A stretch of 53,197 nt of DNA from Candidatus Mailhella excrementigallinarum (GTDB taxonomy: Bacteria; Desulfobacterota; Desulfovibrionia; Desulfovibrionales; Desulfovibrionaceae), in assembly GCA_944324075.1 (NCBI GenBank), contig CALUUZ010000019.1, positions 1 through 53,197 on the forward strand, read 5' to 3'. The notes under the pieces are model-generated. The model ran no database searches, was not told the origin of the DNA, and worked only from the letters and a program-made list of their open reading frames with translations. Made by a program: the position numbers and the translations under genes. The number at the start of each line of letters is the position of its first letter. Positions within the stretch are counted from its first letter, which is position 1. Of this stretch, positions 36,591-44,873 are shown one piece after another.

Positions 36591-37139
36591 ATGTCAGAAA
36601 AAAAGAATCCTCTCCCCTCTCCTGCCCGCCCCGGTTCCATGTTCGGACTGCTGGGCATCGCCAGCACCATGGGCATGCACATGATTTCCGGCCCCCTGGC
36701 GGGCGGCGGCATCGGCTGGCTTGTCGACCGCCAGCTCGACTCCTGGCCCGTGGGCTTCGGCATAGGCATTCTGCTCGGCATCGCGGCGGGCTTCCGCAAC
36801 GTATGGGTGGACGCCAGGCGCCTTGAACGCGGACAGGCGGAAATCGACGCGGCGCAGGCCGCCGAAAGAGAAAGCAGAACCGCGGCCGCGCCGGGCGGGG
36901 AAGGAAGGCGAAATCCCGGCGTCCCCAAGCGCCCGTTTCTGCCCGAAAAAAAGCATGAACAGGAATCCACCGGAAGTCTGCGGGAAAAACACTCCGGCGA
37001 CGCGCTTCCTGACGCTGACAAGGCATGGAAGGCATATGCCGAACCGGAACGGGAACTGACGGAAGAAGCCGGGGCTTCCGCGGCGGCCGATACGGAAAGA
37101 AACCGGAAAAACGGCGCCTCGCCGGGGAGAACATCATGA
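36591..37139 (+). CDS. AtpZ/AtpI-like ATP synthase accessory protein
   Basis: Small membrane protein found at the head of F0 operons, thought to help c-ring assembly or magnesium uptake. Of 182 residues, only the first 80 or so form the conserved part: two transmembrane helices (FGLLGIASTMGMHMISGPLA and a GFGIGILLGIAAGF segment). The remaining 100 residues are a charged, disordered tail that is unusually long for this family. The start has no strong ribosome site. Its stop overlaps the next gene as ATGA. Confidence 0.75.
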   Translation: MSEKKNPLPSPARPGSMFGLLGIASTMGMHMISGPLAGGGIGWLVDRQLDSWPVGFGIGILLGIAAGFRNVWVDARRLERGQAEIDAAQAAERESRTAAAPGGEGRRNPGVPKRPFLPEKKHEQESTGSLREKHSGDALPDADKAWKAYAEPERELTEEAGASAAADTERNRKNGASPGRTS

Positions 37140-37597
37140 TTTTACGCCATCTGACACGCATGAACGAACATCTGGAAGGAGCGCTGTGGAAAAAGGGCTT
37201 TCCGGAGGGGCTCACCCGCGACGCAGTGCGCCTGACCATTCTGCTTGCCCTCCTTCTCATCGCTGGCGGCACCATATTCCTGCCCGTATCAACCAGACTC
37301 TTCTGGGCCGGATTCGGGGCGGTGCTTGCCGCCTGGAACTTTTACAGCCTGTCGCACTTTGTTCTGCACCGCCTTCCCCGGGCCGCCCATGACGGCGCGG
37401 GAGAAGGCGGACGAAAATCTTTTTTTGCCGGGCAGCTCCTGCGATCGAATTTGAGACTTTTCATCACCGGAATTTTGTTGTATCTTGCTCTGGTTGTCTG
37501 TGAAGCCGACATTTTTTCACTGCTGGCGGGGCTTTCCGTCGTCGTGCTCGTCATCCCGGCACTTCTCTTCTTCCGGGGTTCCCGAGCCAAGCGCTGA
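37136..37597 (+). CDS. atpI: ATP synthase subunit I
   Basis: Membrane protein of 153 residues resembling AtpI, which aids assembly of the c-ring. Four hydrophobic helices are visible ([18 protein letters not shown], an [18 protein letters not shown] segment, [14 protein letters not shown], and [19 protein letters not shown]). The ATG overlaps the stop of the AtpZ-like gene, and atpB begins 46 bp later with a strong binding site, so these genes are one unit. Confidence 0.78.
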   Translation: MILRHLTRMNEHLEGALWKKGFPEGLTRDAVRLTILLALLLIAGGTIFLPVSTRLFWAGFGAVLAAWNFYSLSHFVLHRLPRAAHDGAGEGGRKSFFAGQLLRSNLRLFITGILLYLALVVCEADIFSLLAGLSVVVLVIPALLFFRGSRAKR

Positions 37598-37643
37598 AAA
37601 CGGCTCCGCGACGGTGCAGACCCCAGCTCTTCAGGAGGCCCTC

Positions 37644-38369
37644 ATGGCAGCAGCAGGATTGCCCGAACCGCTTTTGCTTTCCACCGTGTTCAACATGGAT
37701 CATCTGAACATCGGCGGCAGCAGTGTGGACTTCAAGTATGTCTTTTTTACCTGGGTCGGCATGATCCTGCTCACAGTGACAGGACTTGTGCTGCGCAGAC
37801 GCATCAGCCTGAACGAACCCGGAAGGCTCCAGACTTTCTTCGAGGCTCTGGTGGGCGGGCTGGAAAATTTCATTATCGACAACATGGGCGAGAAAGGCCG
37901 CCGTTTTGTCCCCCTGCTCTGCGGCATCTTCATTTATATTTTCTCCATGAACCTTCTGGGGCTTGTGCCCGGATTCGATGCGCCCACCGCCAACCTGAAC
38001 ACCACCGTGTCCGTGGCGCTGTGCGTCTTTGTCTATTACAACTATGTGGGCATCAGGCAATGGGGGCCCGGTTACGTCAGACACTTCACGGGCTCCAACA
38101 AGGCTCTGGTGCCGCTGATGTTCCCCATCGAAATCATTTCTCATCTGGCCCGGCCGCTGTCCATGTCCCTGCGTCTCTTCGGCAACATTTTCGGCGAGGA
38201 AATGACCCTGCTCATTTTCTTCAGCTTCGGCGCCAGCGTATTTGTGGGGGTACTGTTCGGCACTGTGCCCCTGTACTTCCTCTTCCTGCTCGGCAAAACC
38301 CTGCAGGCATTCATTCTGTTCATTCTTGCCATGATCTATCTGCAGGGCGCCGTGGAACACGCGCACTAG
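37644..38369 (+). CDS. atpB: ATP synthase F0 subunit a
   Basis: Stator subunit a, forming the ion half-channels next to the c-ring in the inner membrane. The 241-residue protein has the essential arginine in the helix [20 protein letters not shown] (SLRLFGN), preceded by the [20 protein letters not shown] region, and a C-terminal [20 protein letters not shown] helix. AGGAGG five bases before the ATG fixes the start within a longer open frame. Followed by atpE after 71 bp. Confidence 0.95.
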   Translation: MAAAGLPEPLLLSTVFNMDHLNIGGSSVDFKYVFFTWVGMILLTVTGLVLRRRISLNEPGRLQTFFEALVGGLENFIIDNMGEKGRRFVPLLCGIFIYIFSMNLLGLVPGFDAPTANLNTTVSVALCVFVYYNYVGIRQWGPGYVRHFTGSNKALVPLMFPIEIISHLARPLSMSLRLFGNIFGEEMTLLIFFSFGASVFVGVLFGTVPLYFLFLLGKTLQAFILFILAMIYLQGAVEHAH

Positions 38370-38440
38370 GCGGAATCTGACAGCCTCGTGGGGGAATGGC
38401 CTTCGGGCCCAACAATATAATCCAGATTTAGGAGTTCGAC

Positions 38441-38755
38441 ATGCGTAAACTCGTCGTTACCGCTCTGAGCACCGTGATGATGGTCGCCACGGCTTCCATG
38501 GCCTTCGCCGCCGACGGGCCTTCCGTCGGCATGGGCATCAGCGCCCTGGGCATGGCCATCGGCATCGCCATCGCCGCCGCCGGCTGCGGTCTCGGTCAGG
38601 GCATGGCCATCAAGGCCGCCTGTGAGGGCACCGCCCGCAATCCTGACGCCAGCGGAAAAATCTCCCAGTCTCTCATTCTGGGTCTGGCCTTTGTGGAATC
38701 CCTGTGTATCTATGCCCTTCTGGTTGACCTTATTCTCCTTTTCGTGAAGCTGTAG
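38441..38755 (+). CDS. atpE: ATP synthase F0 subunit c
   Basis: Rotor ring subunit, a two-helix hairpin carrying the ion-binding carboxylate. The 104-residue protein has an N-terminal hydrophobic segment ending SMAFAADG that looks like a cleavable signal, then helix 1 ([19 protein letters not shown] with Gln53 in GLGQGMA), the polar loop ARNPDAS, and helix 2 with Glu86 in [12 protein letters not shown]. Gln53, Glu86 and Ser87 match in identity and spacing the sodium ligands Gln32, Glu65 and Ser66 known from Ilyobacter, though the following Thr is Leu here. AGGAG precedes the start. The F1 genes are not nearby. Confidence 0.95.
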   Translation: MRKLVVTALSTVMMVATASMAFAADGPSVGMGISALGMAIGIAIAAAGCGLGQGMAIKAACEGTARNPDASGKISQSLILGLAFVESLCIYALLVDLILLFVKL

Positions 38756-38782
38756 GAAGAGTCGGGCCGTTTTCGGCTCCGG

Positions 38783-38811
38783 GGCGGGCAGGAATATTCT
38801 GCCCGCCTTTT
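38783..38811 (+). terminator. intrinsic terminator after atpE
   Basis: GGCGGGCAG (38783-38791) pairs with CTGCCCGCC (38799-38807) and is followed by TTTT and a pyrimidine-rich tail. It closes the atpZ-atpI-atpB-atpE transcript. Confidence 0.8.
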
Positions 38812-38917
38812 CCCTTTCCACTCCGGCTGCTGCCGCCGTTGTTCGCTCCAACGGTCGCAAGCCGTATGGAGCGCCCTCTTAAAAGGAGAGGAGCCATCAA
38901 GCCACCAAGGAAAAATA

Positions 38918-39559
38918 ATGAACGTGTCCCCGAAAAACGAACATATCCCCCGCGCCACCATTCAGCGTCTCGCCACCTATCTGCAGGTTCTTGAAGCCAT
39001 GCACAAGGAAGGTGTGCAGGTTATTTCCTCCGAACCCCTGTCCCGGGCCTGTGACGTAAACGCATCCCAGGTTCGCAAGGACCTTGCCTACTTCGGCGAA
39101 TTCGGCGTCCGGGGCGTAGGGTATTATGTTTCCTACCTGCTTGAAGCCATCAAGGTGTGCCTGCACGCCAACCGCGAATGGCGGGCAGCCCTGGTGGGAG
39201 TGGGAAATCTCGGGCGGGCGCTGCTCAACCATCGGGAATTCCGCCGCCGCGGCTTTACCATTGTAGCCGCCTTTGACTGTGATCCGTTCAAGATAGGGGA
39301 AACTGCCTACGGGCTTGAAGTTTACTGCACAAAAACCCTTATGGAGCGGGTACCGGAACTCAATATTGAAATCGGGATCATCACGACCCCTCCTGAACGC
39401 GCGCAGCGCGCAGCCTCGCAGCTTGTCGAGGCGGGCATCAAGGGCATTCTCAATTATTCCGCCGCCCGCATCAGTGTGCCGGACACCGTTTTTGTGGAAT
39501 ATGTGGACTTTTTCCATCAGATATATTCCCTGACCTTCAACATTTCCAACCGGCGCTGA
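38918..39559 (+). CDS. rex: redox-sensing transcriptional repressor Rex
   Basis: Dimeric repressor that senses the NADH/NAD ratio and controls energy metabolism genes. The 213-residue protein has the winged-helix domain (RATIQRLATYLQVLEAM to QVRKDLAYFGEFGVRGVGY), a Rossmann domain with VGVGNLGRALL, and a C-terminal swapped helix. AAGGAA precedes the ATG. Its position next to the F0 genes fits a role in respiratory control. I found no clear Rex operator (TTGTGAA-type palindrome) in its own upstream region. Confidence 0.95.
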   Translation: MNVSPKNEHIPRATIQRLATYLQVLEAMHKEGVQVISSEPLSRACDVNASQVRKDLAYFGEFGVRGVGYYVSYLLEAIKVCLHANREWRAALVGVGNLGRALLNHREFRRRGFTIVAAFDCDPFKIGETAYGLEVYCTKTLMERVPELNIEIGIITTPPERAQRAASQLVEAGIKGILNYSAARISVPDTVFVEYVDFFHQIYSLTFNISNRR

Positions 39560-39581
39560 AGTTCCGGAAGTTTTTCCCGGG

Positions 39582-39634
39582 CATGAAGCCCGAAAGAACC
39601 GCAATGCGGTTCTTTCGGGCTTCATGGCTCTTTT
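39582..39634 (+). terminator. intrinsic terminator after rex
   Basis: A 21-bp perfect stem (39582-39602 with 39606-39626) with a 3-base loop, followed by GCTCTTTT. One of the strongest hairpins in the window. Confidence 0.8.
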
Positions 39635-39721
39635 CGGTCCGAAAAGGATTTCATCCGCGCCGAGTTCTGTCCGGAACCCTTTTCCCCTGCCGGGGGCGGG
39701 CAAACCACAAAGGAACCTTCA

Positions 39722-40459
39722 ATGAACTTCCTGCCTGTATGGGCCGCATTTTCCTTCCTTACCCGTCTTGTCCCCTCCCGGATTTTCAGCGAACGGGATA
39801 TGGCGGACTCGATGCGCTGGGCTCCGCTTGTCGGTCTTGTACTCGGCGCAGCGGCCCTCATTCCCCTGTGTGCGGGCATCGCCCCTGACACGCCGATGCT
39901 GCGCGCCCTTATCTGGATTGCCGTCATGGCCTGGGCAACCCGCGCCCTGCACTGGGACGGGCTGGCCGACTGCATGGACGCATGGGGCAGCGGAGCACGC
40001 GGAGAACAATTCCAGGCCATCCTCAAGGACAGCCGCTGCGGCAGTTTCGGCGTACTCGCCATGATTCTGACTCTGGCGCTCCAGGCCGCCGCCCTTGCAG
40101 CGATTTTTTCCGACGCCTTTCCGGGAGCATGGTGGCCTGCGCTGCTGGCGCCGGCCTGGGGCAGAGCAAACATGCTGCTGCCGCCCGCTCTGCTGCCGCC
40201 GCATCCGGTTTCCACGCTGGGCCGCCTCATGGCTCCCGGATGCTCCCTGTGTCTGGCCGCAGTCTGGCTCGCGGCCCTGATCATTCCCTGCGCCGTTCTC
40301 GCCGGGCCGCGTCCGGCACTGATCACCCTTGCGCTGTCCCTTGCCGTTCAGCTTTTTCTGTATCGTCTTGCCCGACGTGAAAATGGCTTTAACGGAGATT
40401 TTCTCGGGGCATGCTGCATGCTTTGCGAAAGCGCCCTGCTGGTTTCGCCGCTGATATGA
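39722..40459 (+). CDS. cobS: adenosylcobinamide-GDP ribazoletransferase
   Basis: Membrane enzyme joining adenosylcobinamide-GDP and alpha-ribazole in the last steps of cobalamin synthesis. The 245-residue protein has the FLTRL-type N-terminus, the catalytic HWDGLADCMDAWGSG region, an LKDSRCGSFGVLAMIL stretch and several transmembrane helices. AAAGGAAC precedes the start. It stands between two terminator-like features; no cobalamin riboswitch is visible in the short upstream gap. Confidence 0.93.
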   Translation: MNFLPVWAAFSFLTRLVPSRIFSERDMADSMRWAPLVGLVLGAAALIPLCAGIAPDTPMLRALIWIAVMAWATRALHWDGLADCMDAWGSGARGEQFQAILKDSRCGSFGVLAMILTLALQAAALAAIFSDAFPGAWWPALLAPAWGRANMLLPPALLPPHPVSTLGRLMAPGCSLCLAAVWLAALIIPCAVLAGPRPALITLALSLAVQLFLYRLARRENGFNGDFLGACCMLCESALLVSPLI

Positions 40460-40525
40460 AAACCATTCCCGAAAAAAGTCCTCTCCGCCCTTGATTATCC
40501 TGAGAATCGGCGTTAGTTAAAAAGC

Positions 40526-40777
40526 ATGGAACTACTGGAACTATTGGAACAACGAGTGGAAGCCCTGCTCATGGAAGTGGAAGGCCTCCGCGACGAGAAT
40601 CGACGTCTCCATGAGGAGATGGCGACTCTCCGGCATAGTGTTGAGGACGCCGACGAGCTGCGTCGCCAGCTGGCACAGGAACAAGAGGTGCGGGCTGATG
40701 CGCTGAATCGGGTGGACAGGCTGCTGAAACGTATTGAGGGCTCCCTTGCCCGCAATGAAACTTCGGCGCAGGCCTAG
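40526..40777 (+). CDS. ZapB-like coiled-coil protein
   Basis: An 83-residue protein that is almost entirely coiled coil (LELLEQRVEALLMEVEGLRD onward, heptads to about residue 70), resembling the division-ring protein ZapB that binds ZapA. Direct placement 24 bp before zapA supports this reading, since the two cooperate at the Z-ring. Similarity of coiled coils is weak evidence on its own, so the name is not certain. Confidence 0.7.
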   Translation: MELLELLEQRVEALLMEVEGLRDENRRLHEEMATLRHSVEDADELRRQLAQEQEVRADALNRVDRLLKRIEGSLARNETSAQA

Positions 40778-40801
40778 CGCCGCCGCAGGGCGGTTCGGGT
40801 C

Positions 40802-41086
40802 ATGCAAACCTATAACCTCAACATCTTCGAGCTGGAAGTCTCTTTCAAGACGGAAGCGGAGCCGGAGCGGGTGGAAAAGGCCTGCGCCTACGCCGAAACC
40901 CTGTATGGGACACTCAAGCTCCACGGAAGCCACTTGGGCAGAGACAGACTGCTGACGATTCTCGTATTGGGAATCACAGACGATTTGTTACAGTTGAAAC
41001 AGCAGACGGCAGATCGGGATGAACGCCTGAAAGCCCTGCTGGAGCTCATAGACAAGCAGGAACGTCCGGTCGGATCCGACACCTGA
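40802..41086 (+). CDS. zapA: cell division protein ZapA
   Basis: Cytosolic FtsZ-ring stabiliser. The 94-residue protein has the ZapA pattern of an N-terminal beta region (YNLNIFELEVSFKTEA), a helix with the AETLYGTLKLHGSHLGRDRL segment, and a long C-terminal coiled coil (LVLGITDDLLQLKQQTADRD). It lies between a ZapB-like gene and 6S RNA, an arrangement seen for zapA in other bacteria. Confidence 0.85.
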   Translation: MQTYNLNIFELEVSFKTEAEPERVEKACAYAETLYGTLKLHGSHLGRDRLLTILVLGITDDLLQLKQQTADRDERLKALLELIDKQERPVGSDT

Positions 41087-41100
41087 TTCCGGACGCGGGA

Positions 41101-41281
41101 ATTCCCTGAAATGTTCGTGGGGATGCGACGATGCCGGCCTCACATTCGTCGTTAGGGAGCCGGTCGCCAAAGTGGTGTTCATGCCCGGTGCGCCGGGAAG
41201 TCTGAAGCTTCGGCCAGGCCCCCACCCTGGGACACCAGGTCTCGTGCTCGCGCATGCCTACGGCATTTCGGGGATTTTTTT
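41101..41281 (+). ncRNA. ssrS: 6S RNA
   Basis: Regulatory RNA that binds housekeeping RNA polymerase in stationary phase. The sequence starts ATTCCCTGAAATGTTCGTGG and ends CTACGGCATTTCGGGGATTTTTT. The ends form the 6S closing stem: CCCTGAAATG pairs with CATTTCGGGG, and CGTGGGGATGCG pairs with CGCATGCCTACG. The middle folds as a long arm with an unpaired central region. Position directly after zapA is the classic 6S location. The U-tract (41275-41281) is its terminator. Confidence 0.8.
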
Positions 41282-41446
41282 CCATATCGTCTTATTGTCT
41301 CAAGCGCTCCGTTTTCGCGGTTTGCGCACTCTTCCCTTGTTTCCCGACCATGCCGTGGTTCCATCCCGCGGGCGTTCTCCGCGATCCGGGGGCCGTCTCG
41401 GCAGACAATCGGACATACGTCCGTCAACATAGCGAGAGGAAGAGTT

Positions 41447-43015
41447 ATGACCATCAGCGTATTTTTTCTCGGCCTGGGCATTGCCGGCGTTCTTTTTGCC
41501 GGTCTGCTTGCAGGCTGTTTTGTTCAGCGCCACCTGAGCACGAAGCGCATAGGTGACGCCAATGATCTGGCACGCCGCATCATCGAGGAGGCGCGCAAGG
41601 AAGCCCAGGCCCAGAAAAAGGAAATTCTGGTTCAGGGGCAGGATGAACTTTTCAACCAGAAACGGGAACTGGAAAACGAATACAAGGAGCAGGAGCGCGA
41701 ACTGAAGGGGCGGGAAAAGAAGCTGCAGGACATGAGTGAGCGCATGGAAGAAAAAATGGAGCGCATCACGCAAAAGGAACAGGATCTGCTGCTTCAGGAA
41801 CGGGATCAGACCCGCAAGGAACGCCGGCTCGAAGAGCAGGAAGAAAAACTTTCTGCCCGAATGGAAGAGCAGGAACGCCGTCTTCAGGAGGTTTCCGGAC
41901 TCACGGCGGAAGAGGCCAAGAACCGCCTCTTTGAGGAAATAGAAGCCCGCACCCGGCACGAAGCCGCAAAAATGATGCGTCATATCGAAAGCGAGGCAAG
42001 GGAAGCGGCAGATCGCAAGGCCAAGGAAATCCTTGCCTGCGCCATCCAGCGTTATGCCGGAGACTATGTGGGGGAACAGACCGTCACCGCCGTGACTCTG
42101 CCCAGCGAAGACATGAAGGGACGCATCATCGGCCGTGAAGGGCGTAATATCCGCGCGCTGGAGGCTGCTACCGGCGTTGATCTGATCATCGATGACACGC
42201 CCGAAACCGTCATCCTTTCCGCATACAGCCCCATCCGCCGTCAGGTGGCGCGCATGGCGCTGGAACGCCTTATCCAGGATGGACGCATCCATCCCGCGCG
42301 TATTGAGGATATCGTGCACAAGTGCGAGCAGGAGCTGGATGTGCAGGTGCGTGAAGTGGGCGAACAGGCAACCTTTGATGCCGGCGTACACGGCATCCAT
42401 CCCGATATCGTGCGGCTGCTCGGCCAGCTCAAGTACCGTACCAGCTTCACCCAGAACGTACTCCAGCACTCACTTGAAGTCTCCGCCCTGTGCGGCATGA
42501 TGGCCGCCGAACTGGGCATGGATATCAAGAGGGCCAAGCGGGCCGGTCTGCTGCATGACATCGGCAAGGCCGTGGATCATGAGGTGGAAGGCTCTCACGC
42601 CGTCATCGGCGCGGATATCGCCAAAAAGTACGGAGAAGGCAAGGATATCATCCATGCCATTGCCGCCCATCATGAGGATGTGCGCCCCGAAACCGCGCTT
42701 GCGGTTCTGGTTCAGGCCGCGGATTCGCTGTCCGGCGCACGGCCCGGAGCGCGCAAGGAACTGCTGGAAAACTATGTCAAGCGTCTTGAGGATCTGGAAA
42801 ACATTGCCACTGCCTTTGACGGCGTTTCCAAGGCCTACGCCATCCAGGCCGGGCGGGAACTCCGCGTCATGGTCAATTCCGATAATGTGGACGATGACTC
42901 CACTTACCTGCTGTGCAGGGACATCGCCGGGAAAATAGAAGAAAATCTCACCTACCCCGGCCAGATCCGCGTCACGGTCATCCGCGAGCGCCGCGCGGTG
43001 GGCTTCGCCAAGTAG
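41447..43015 (+). CDS. rny: ribonuclease Y
   Basis: Membrane-anchored endoribonuclease starting mRNA decay. The 522-residue protein has one N-terminal transmembrane helix (about 3-25), a long coiled coil (about 30-200, rich in Glu, Arg and Gln), a KH domain ([19 protein letters not shown] near 227-245), and an HD domain with [17 protein letters not shown] and the [12 protein letters not shown] metal motif. AGAGGAAG precedes the ATG. The 165-bp upstream leader follows 6S RNA. hisI comes next after 71 bp. Confidence 0.95.
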   Translation: MTISVFFLGLGIAGVLFAGLLAGCFVQRHLSTKRIGDANDLARRIIEEARKEAQAQKKEILVQGQDELFNQKRELENEYKEQERELKGREKKLQDMSERMEEKMERITQKEQDLLLQERDQTRKERRLEEQEEKLSARMEEQERRLQEVSGLTAEEAKNRLFEEIEARTRHEAAKMMRHIESEAREAADRKAKEILACAIQRYAGDYVGEQTVTAVTLPSEDMKGRIIGREGRNIRALEAATGVDLIIDDTPETVILSAYSPIRRQVARMALERLIQDGRIHPARIEDIVHKCEQELDVQVREVGEQATFDAGVHGIHPDIVRLLGQLKYRTSFTQNVLQHSLEVSALCGMMAAELGMDIKRAKRAGLLHDIGKAVDHEVEGSHAVIGADIAKKYGEGKDIIHAIAAHHEDVRPETALAVLVQAADSLSGARPGARKELLENYVKRLEDLENIATAFDGVSKAYAIQAGRELRVMVNSDNVDDDSTYLLCRDIAGKIEENLTYPGQIRVTVIRERRAVGFAK

Positions 43016-43086
43016 CATTGCCCGAAGGTTGTGCCTCGCCGTTCGAGACATGCTTCCTCCCATTACAACACGTTCAGGATCGCGTC

Positions 43087-43530
43087 ATGACATCTTCTCC
43101 CCGTATCGCTGTTTCCCCGGACTTCCGGCCCGATTTCTCCCATCCCCACGCTCCGCGATGCGCTGGACGCGGGCTGGTGGCGGCCGTCGCCCAGGACGCC
43201 GCCAGCGGTGAAATTCTCATGCTGGGATGGATGGATGAAGAGGCATGGAATGCCACGCTCTCCACCGGAGAAGCCCATTATTTCAGCCGCAGCCGCGCAA
43301 AACTCTGGCACAAGGGAGAAAGCTCCGGCAACGTGCAGAAAGTCCGGGCCATCCGCCTTGACTGCGATGCGGACGCCGTGGTGCTGGAAGTGGAACAGAT
43401 CGGCGGCGCGGCCTGCCATGAGGGGTATCGTTCCTGCTTTTTCCGCCGGGCGGAACTCGCGCCTTCCGGAAAGACGGACATCTGTTGTCCCCGCGTCTTT
43501 GATCCCTCCAAGGTTTACAACAGGGCATAA
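43087..43530 (+). CDS. hisI: phosphoribosyl-AMP cyclohydrolase
   Basis: Opens the purine ring of phosphoribosyl-AMP, third step of histidine synthesis. The 147-residue protein has the family motifs LMLGWMDEEAWNAT, TGEAHYFSRSRAKLWHKGESSGN, the zinc-binding DCDADAV region, and CHEGYRSCFFR. The N-terminal 30 residues are longer than in many homologues. CAGGA lies just before the ATG. HisG is encoded 225 bp downstream across a repeat element. Confidence 0.94.
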   Translation: MTSSPRIAVSPDFRPDFSHPHAPRCAGRGLVAAVAQDAASGEILMLGWMDEEAWNATLSTGEAHYFSRSRAKLWHKGESSGNVQKVRAIRLDCDADAVVLEVEQIGGAACHEGYRSCFFRRAELAPSGKTDICCPRVFDPSKVYNRA

Positions 43531-43561
43531 AGCGGCCTGCGTCCCGTTTTTCCCGCATGTC

Positions 43562-43741
43562 AGAGCATTTCGCCATTGAAATGCTCTCCTTCAGTCGAGC
43601 GGGGGCAGACTGAAGCCGCGACGCCCCCTTCTCCGGTGTCGCCGCAATTCACTTGCGGTGCAGAGCGACGGCGGAGGCGTGAAACCTGCGGGCCGGAACA
43701 CAGGGGCTGGCCGGCAGATATTTTCGAAAACAAAACGCTCT
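43562..43741. repeat. AGAGC-family repeat, intact reference copy
   Basis: 180-bp element with terminal inverted repeats AGAGCATTTC (43562) and AAAACGCTCT (ending 43741). In order it contains AGAGCATTTC-gccatt-GAAATGCTCT, the inverted pair CTTCAGTC/GACTGAAG, GACGCCCCC, CCGCAATTCACTTGCGG, GGCGGAGGCGTGAAACC, TGCGGGCCGGAACACAGG, and GGCTGGCCGGCAGATATTTTC. It fills the hisI-hisG gap and ends at the hisG ribosome binding site. Confidence 0.85.
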
Positions 43742-43755
43742 AAAGGAGTTGTCCC

Positions 43756-44679
43756 ATGTCCGCCCCGCGTCAGATTAAACTCGGCATCCCCAAAGGTTCC
43801 CTTGAAGAAGCCACCATTTCTCTGTTTGAAAGGGCCGGGTGGAAAATCCGCAAGCATGTGCGCAACTATTTCCCGGATATCAACGACCCCGACATCACCG
43901 CCAGGCTCTGCCGCGTGCAGGAAATTCCCGGCTATATCCGGGACGGAGTGCTTGACGTGGCGCTGACCGGCAAGGACTGGCTGCTGGAAACCGGCGTGGA
44001 TTTTGCCGATGACCGGGAAGGCGACTCGGGGGGGGAATCTCCCGTCCGCATGATATCCGATCTTGTCTATTCCAAGGTCTCCAACCGCCCCGCGCGCTGG
44101 GTGCTGGCCGTGGCCGGAGATTCCCCCTACCGCAAGCCCGAAGACCTTGCGGGCAGGCGCATCTCCACGGAACTCAAGGGCGTGACCACCCGTTATTTTG
44201 AAGAACTGGGCATCCCCGTCCAGATCAGCTACTCGTGGGGCGCGACGGAAGCCAAGGTGGTGGAAGGACTGGCCGACGCCATTGTGGAAGTGACGGAAAC
44301 GGAAACCACCATTCGCGCCCATGGTCTGCGTGTCATTGATGAGGTTCTGGTAACCAACACCGTACTCATCGCCGGCCGCGATGCGATGCGTGATCCGTTC
44401 AGGCGGGCGAAGATTGAGCAGATAGATCTGCTGCTTCAGGGTGCGCTGCGCGCGGAAAGCCTGGTCTGCCTCAAAATGAACGCCCCCGCCGCCCGTCTGG
44501 ATGAAATCCTGAACCTGCTGCCCGCGCTCAACTCTCCTACCGTGGCCAGCCTGCGCGACCCCGCATGGCTGTCGCTGGAAACCGTGGTGGACAGCGGCCT
44601 GGTGCGCGATCTCATTCCCCGCCTGCGCAAGATCGGTGCGGAAGGCATACTTGAATACAGCCTGAACAAGGTTATTTAG
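43756..44679 (+). CDS. hisG: ATP phosphoribosyltransferase, long form
   Basis: First and committed enzyme of histidine synthesis, joining ATP and PRPP. The 307-residue protein is the long HisG form with a C-terminal regulatory ACT-like domain (about 230-307), so it should not need HisZ. Catalytic-domain features are the KLGIPKGSLEEAT start, RISTELKGVTTRYFEELG, and SGATEAKVVEGLADAIVEVTET as SYSWGATEAKVVEGL. AAAGGAGTTG, lying directly at the end of the upstream repeat, is the ribosome site. Its TAG stop overlaps the next repeat by two bases. Confidence 0.94.
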   Translation: MSAPRQIKLGIPKGSLEEATISLFERAGWKIRKHVRNYFPDINDPDITARLCRVQEIPGYIRDGVLDVALTGKDWLLETGVDFADDREGDSGGESPVRMISDLVYSKVSNRPARWVLAVAGDSPYRKPEDLAGRRISTELKGVTTRYFEELGIPVQISYSWGATEAKVVEGLADAIVEVTETETTIRAHGLRVIDEVLVTNTVLIAGRDAMRDPFRRAKIEQIDLLLQGALRAESLVCLKMNAPAARLDEILNLLPALNSPTVASLRDPAWLSLETVVDSGLVRDLIPRLRKIGAEGILEYSLNKVI

Positions 44680-44792
44680 AGCATTTCGCTCATGAAATGC
44701 TCGCCGCAGCATCGGAGCAGCCGCTATTCACTTGCGGCGTTAAGCTCCGATGGAGGCGTGAAACCTGCGGGCCAGAACACAGGCCCTGCTCC
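44678..44792. repeat. AGAGC-family repeat, right end truncated
   Basis: Starts AGAGCATTTC-gctcat-GAAATGCTC at the hisG stop, continues through CCGCTATTCACTTGCGG and GGAGGCGTGAAACCTGCGGG to CCAGAACACAGG, then loses similarity before the expected GGCAGATATTTTC end. Same orientation as 43562-43741. Confidence 0.75.
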
Positions 44793-44873
44793 ATACTCTT
44801 GCGCCTTCCTGCGGAGCGTTCCCGCGAGTCGAAAAAGACGCCTCGACGGGGGAACGCTCAATCGCCGCATGCG

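Noticed and set aside
38756-38917. Rex self-operator upstream of rex
   Set aside because: No TTGTGAA/TTCACAA palindrome could be found in this region by eye.
39636-39721. Cobalamin riboswitch before cobS
   Set aside because: The gap is only about 86 bp and lacks the B12-box pattern.
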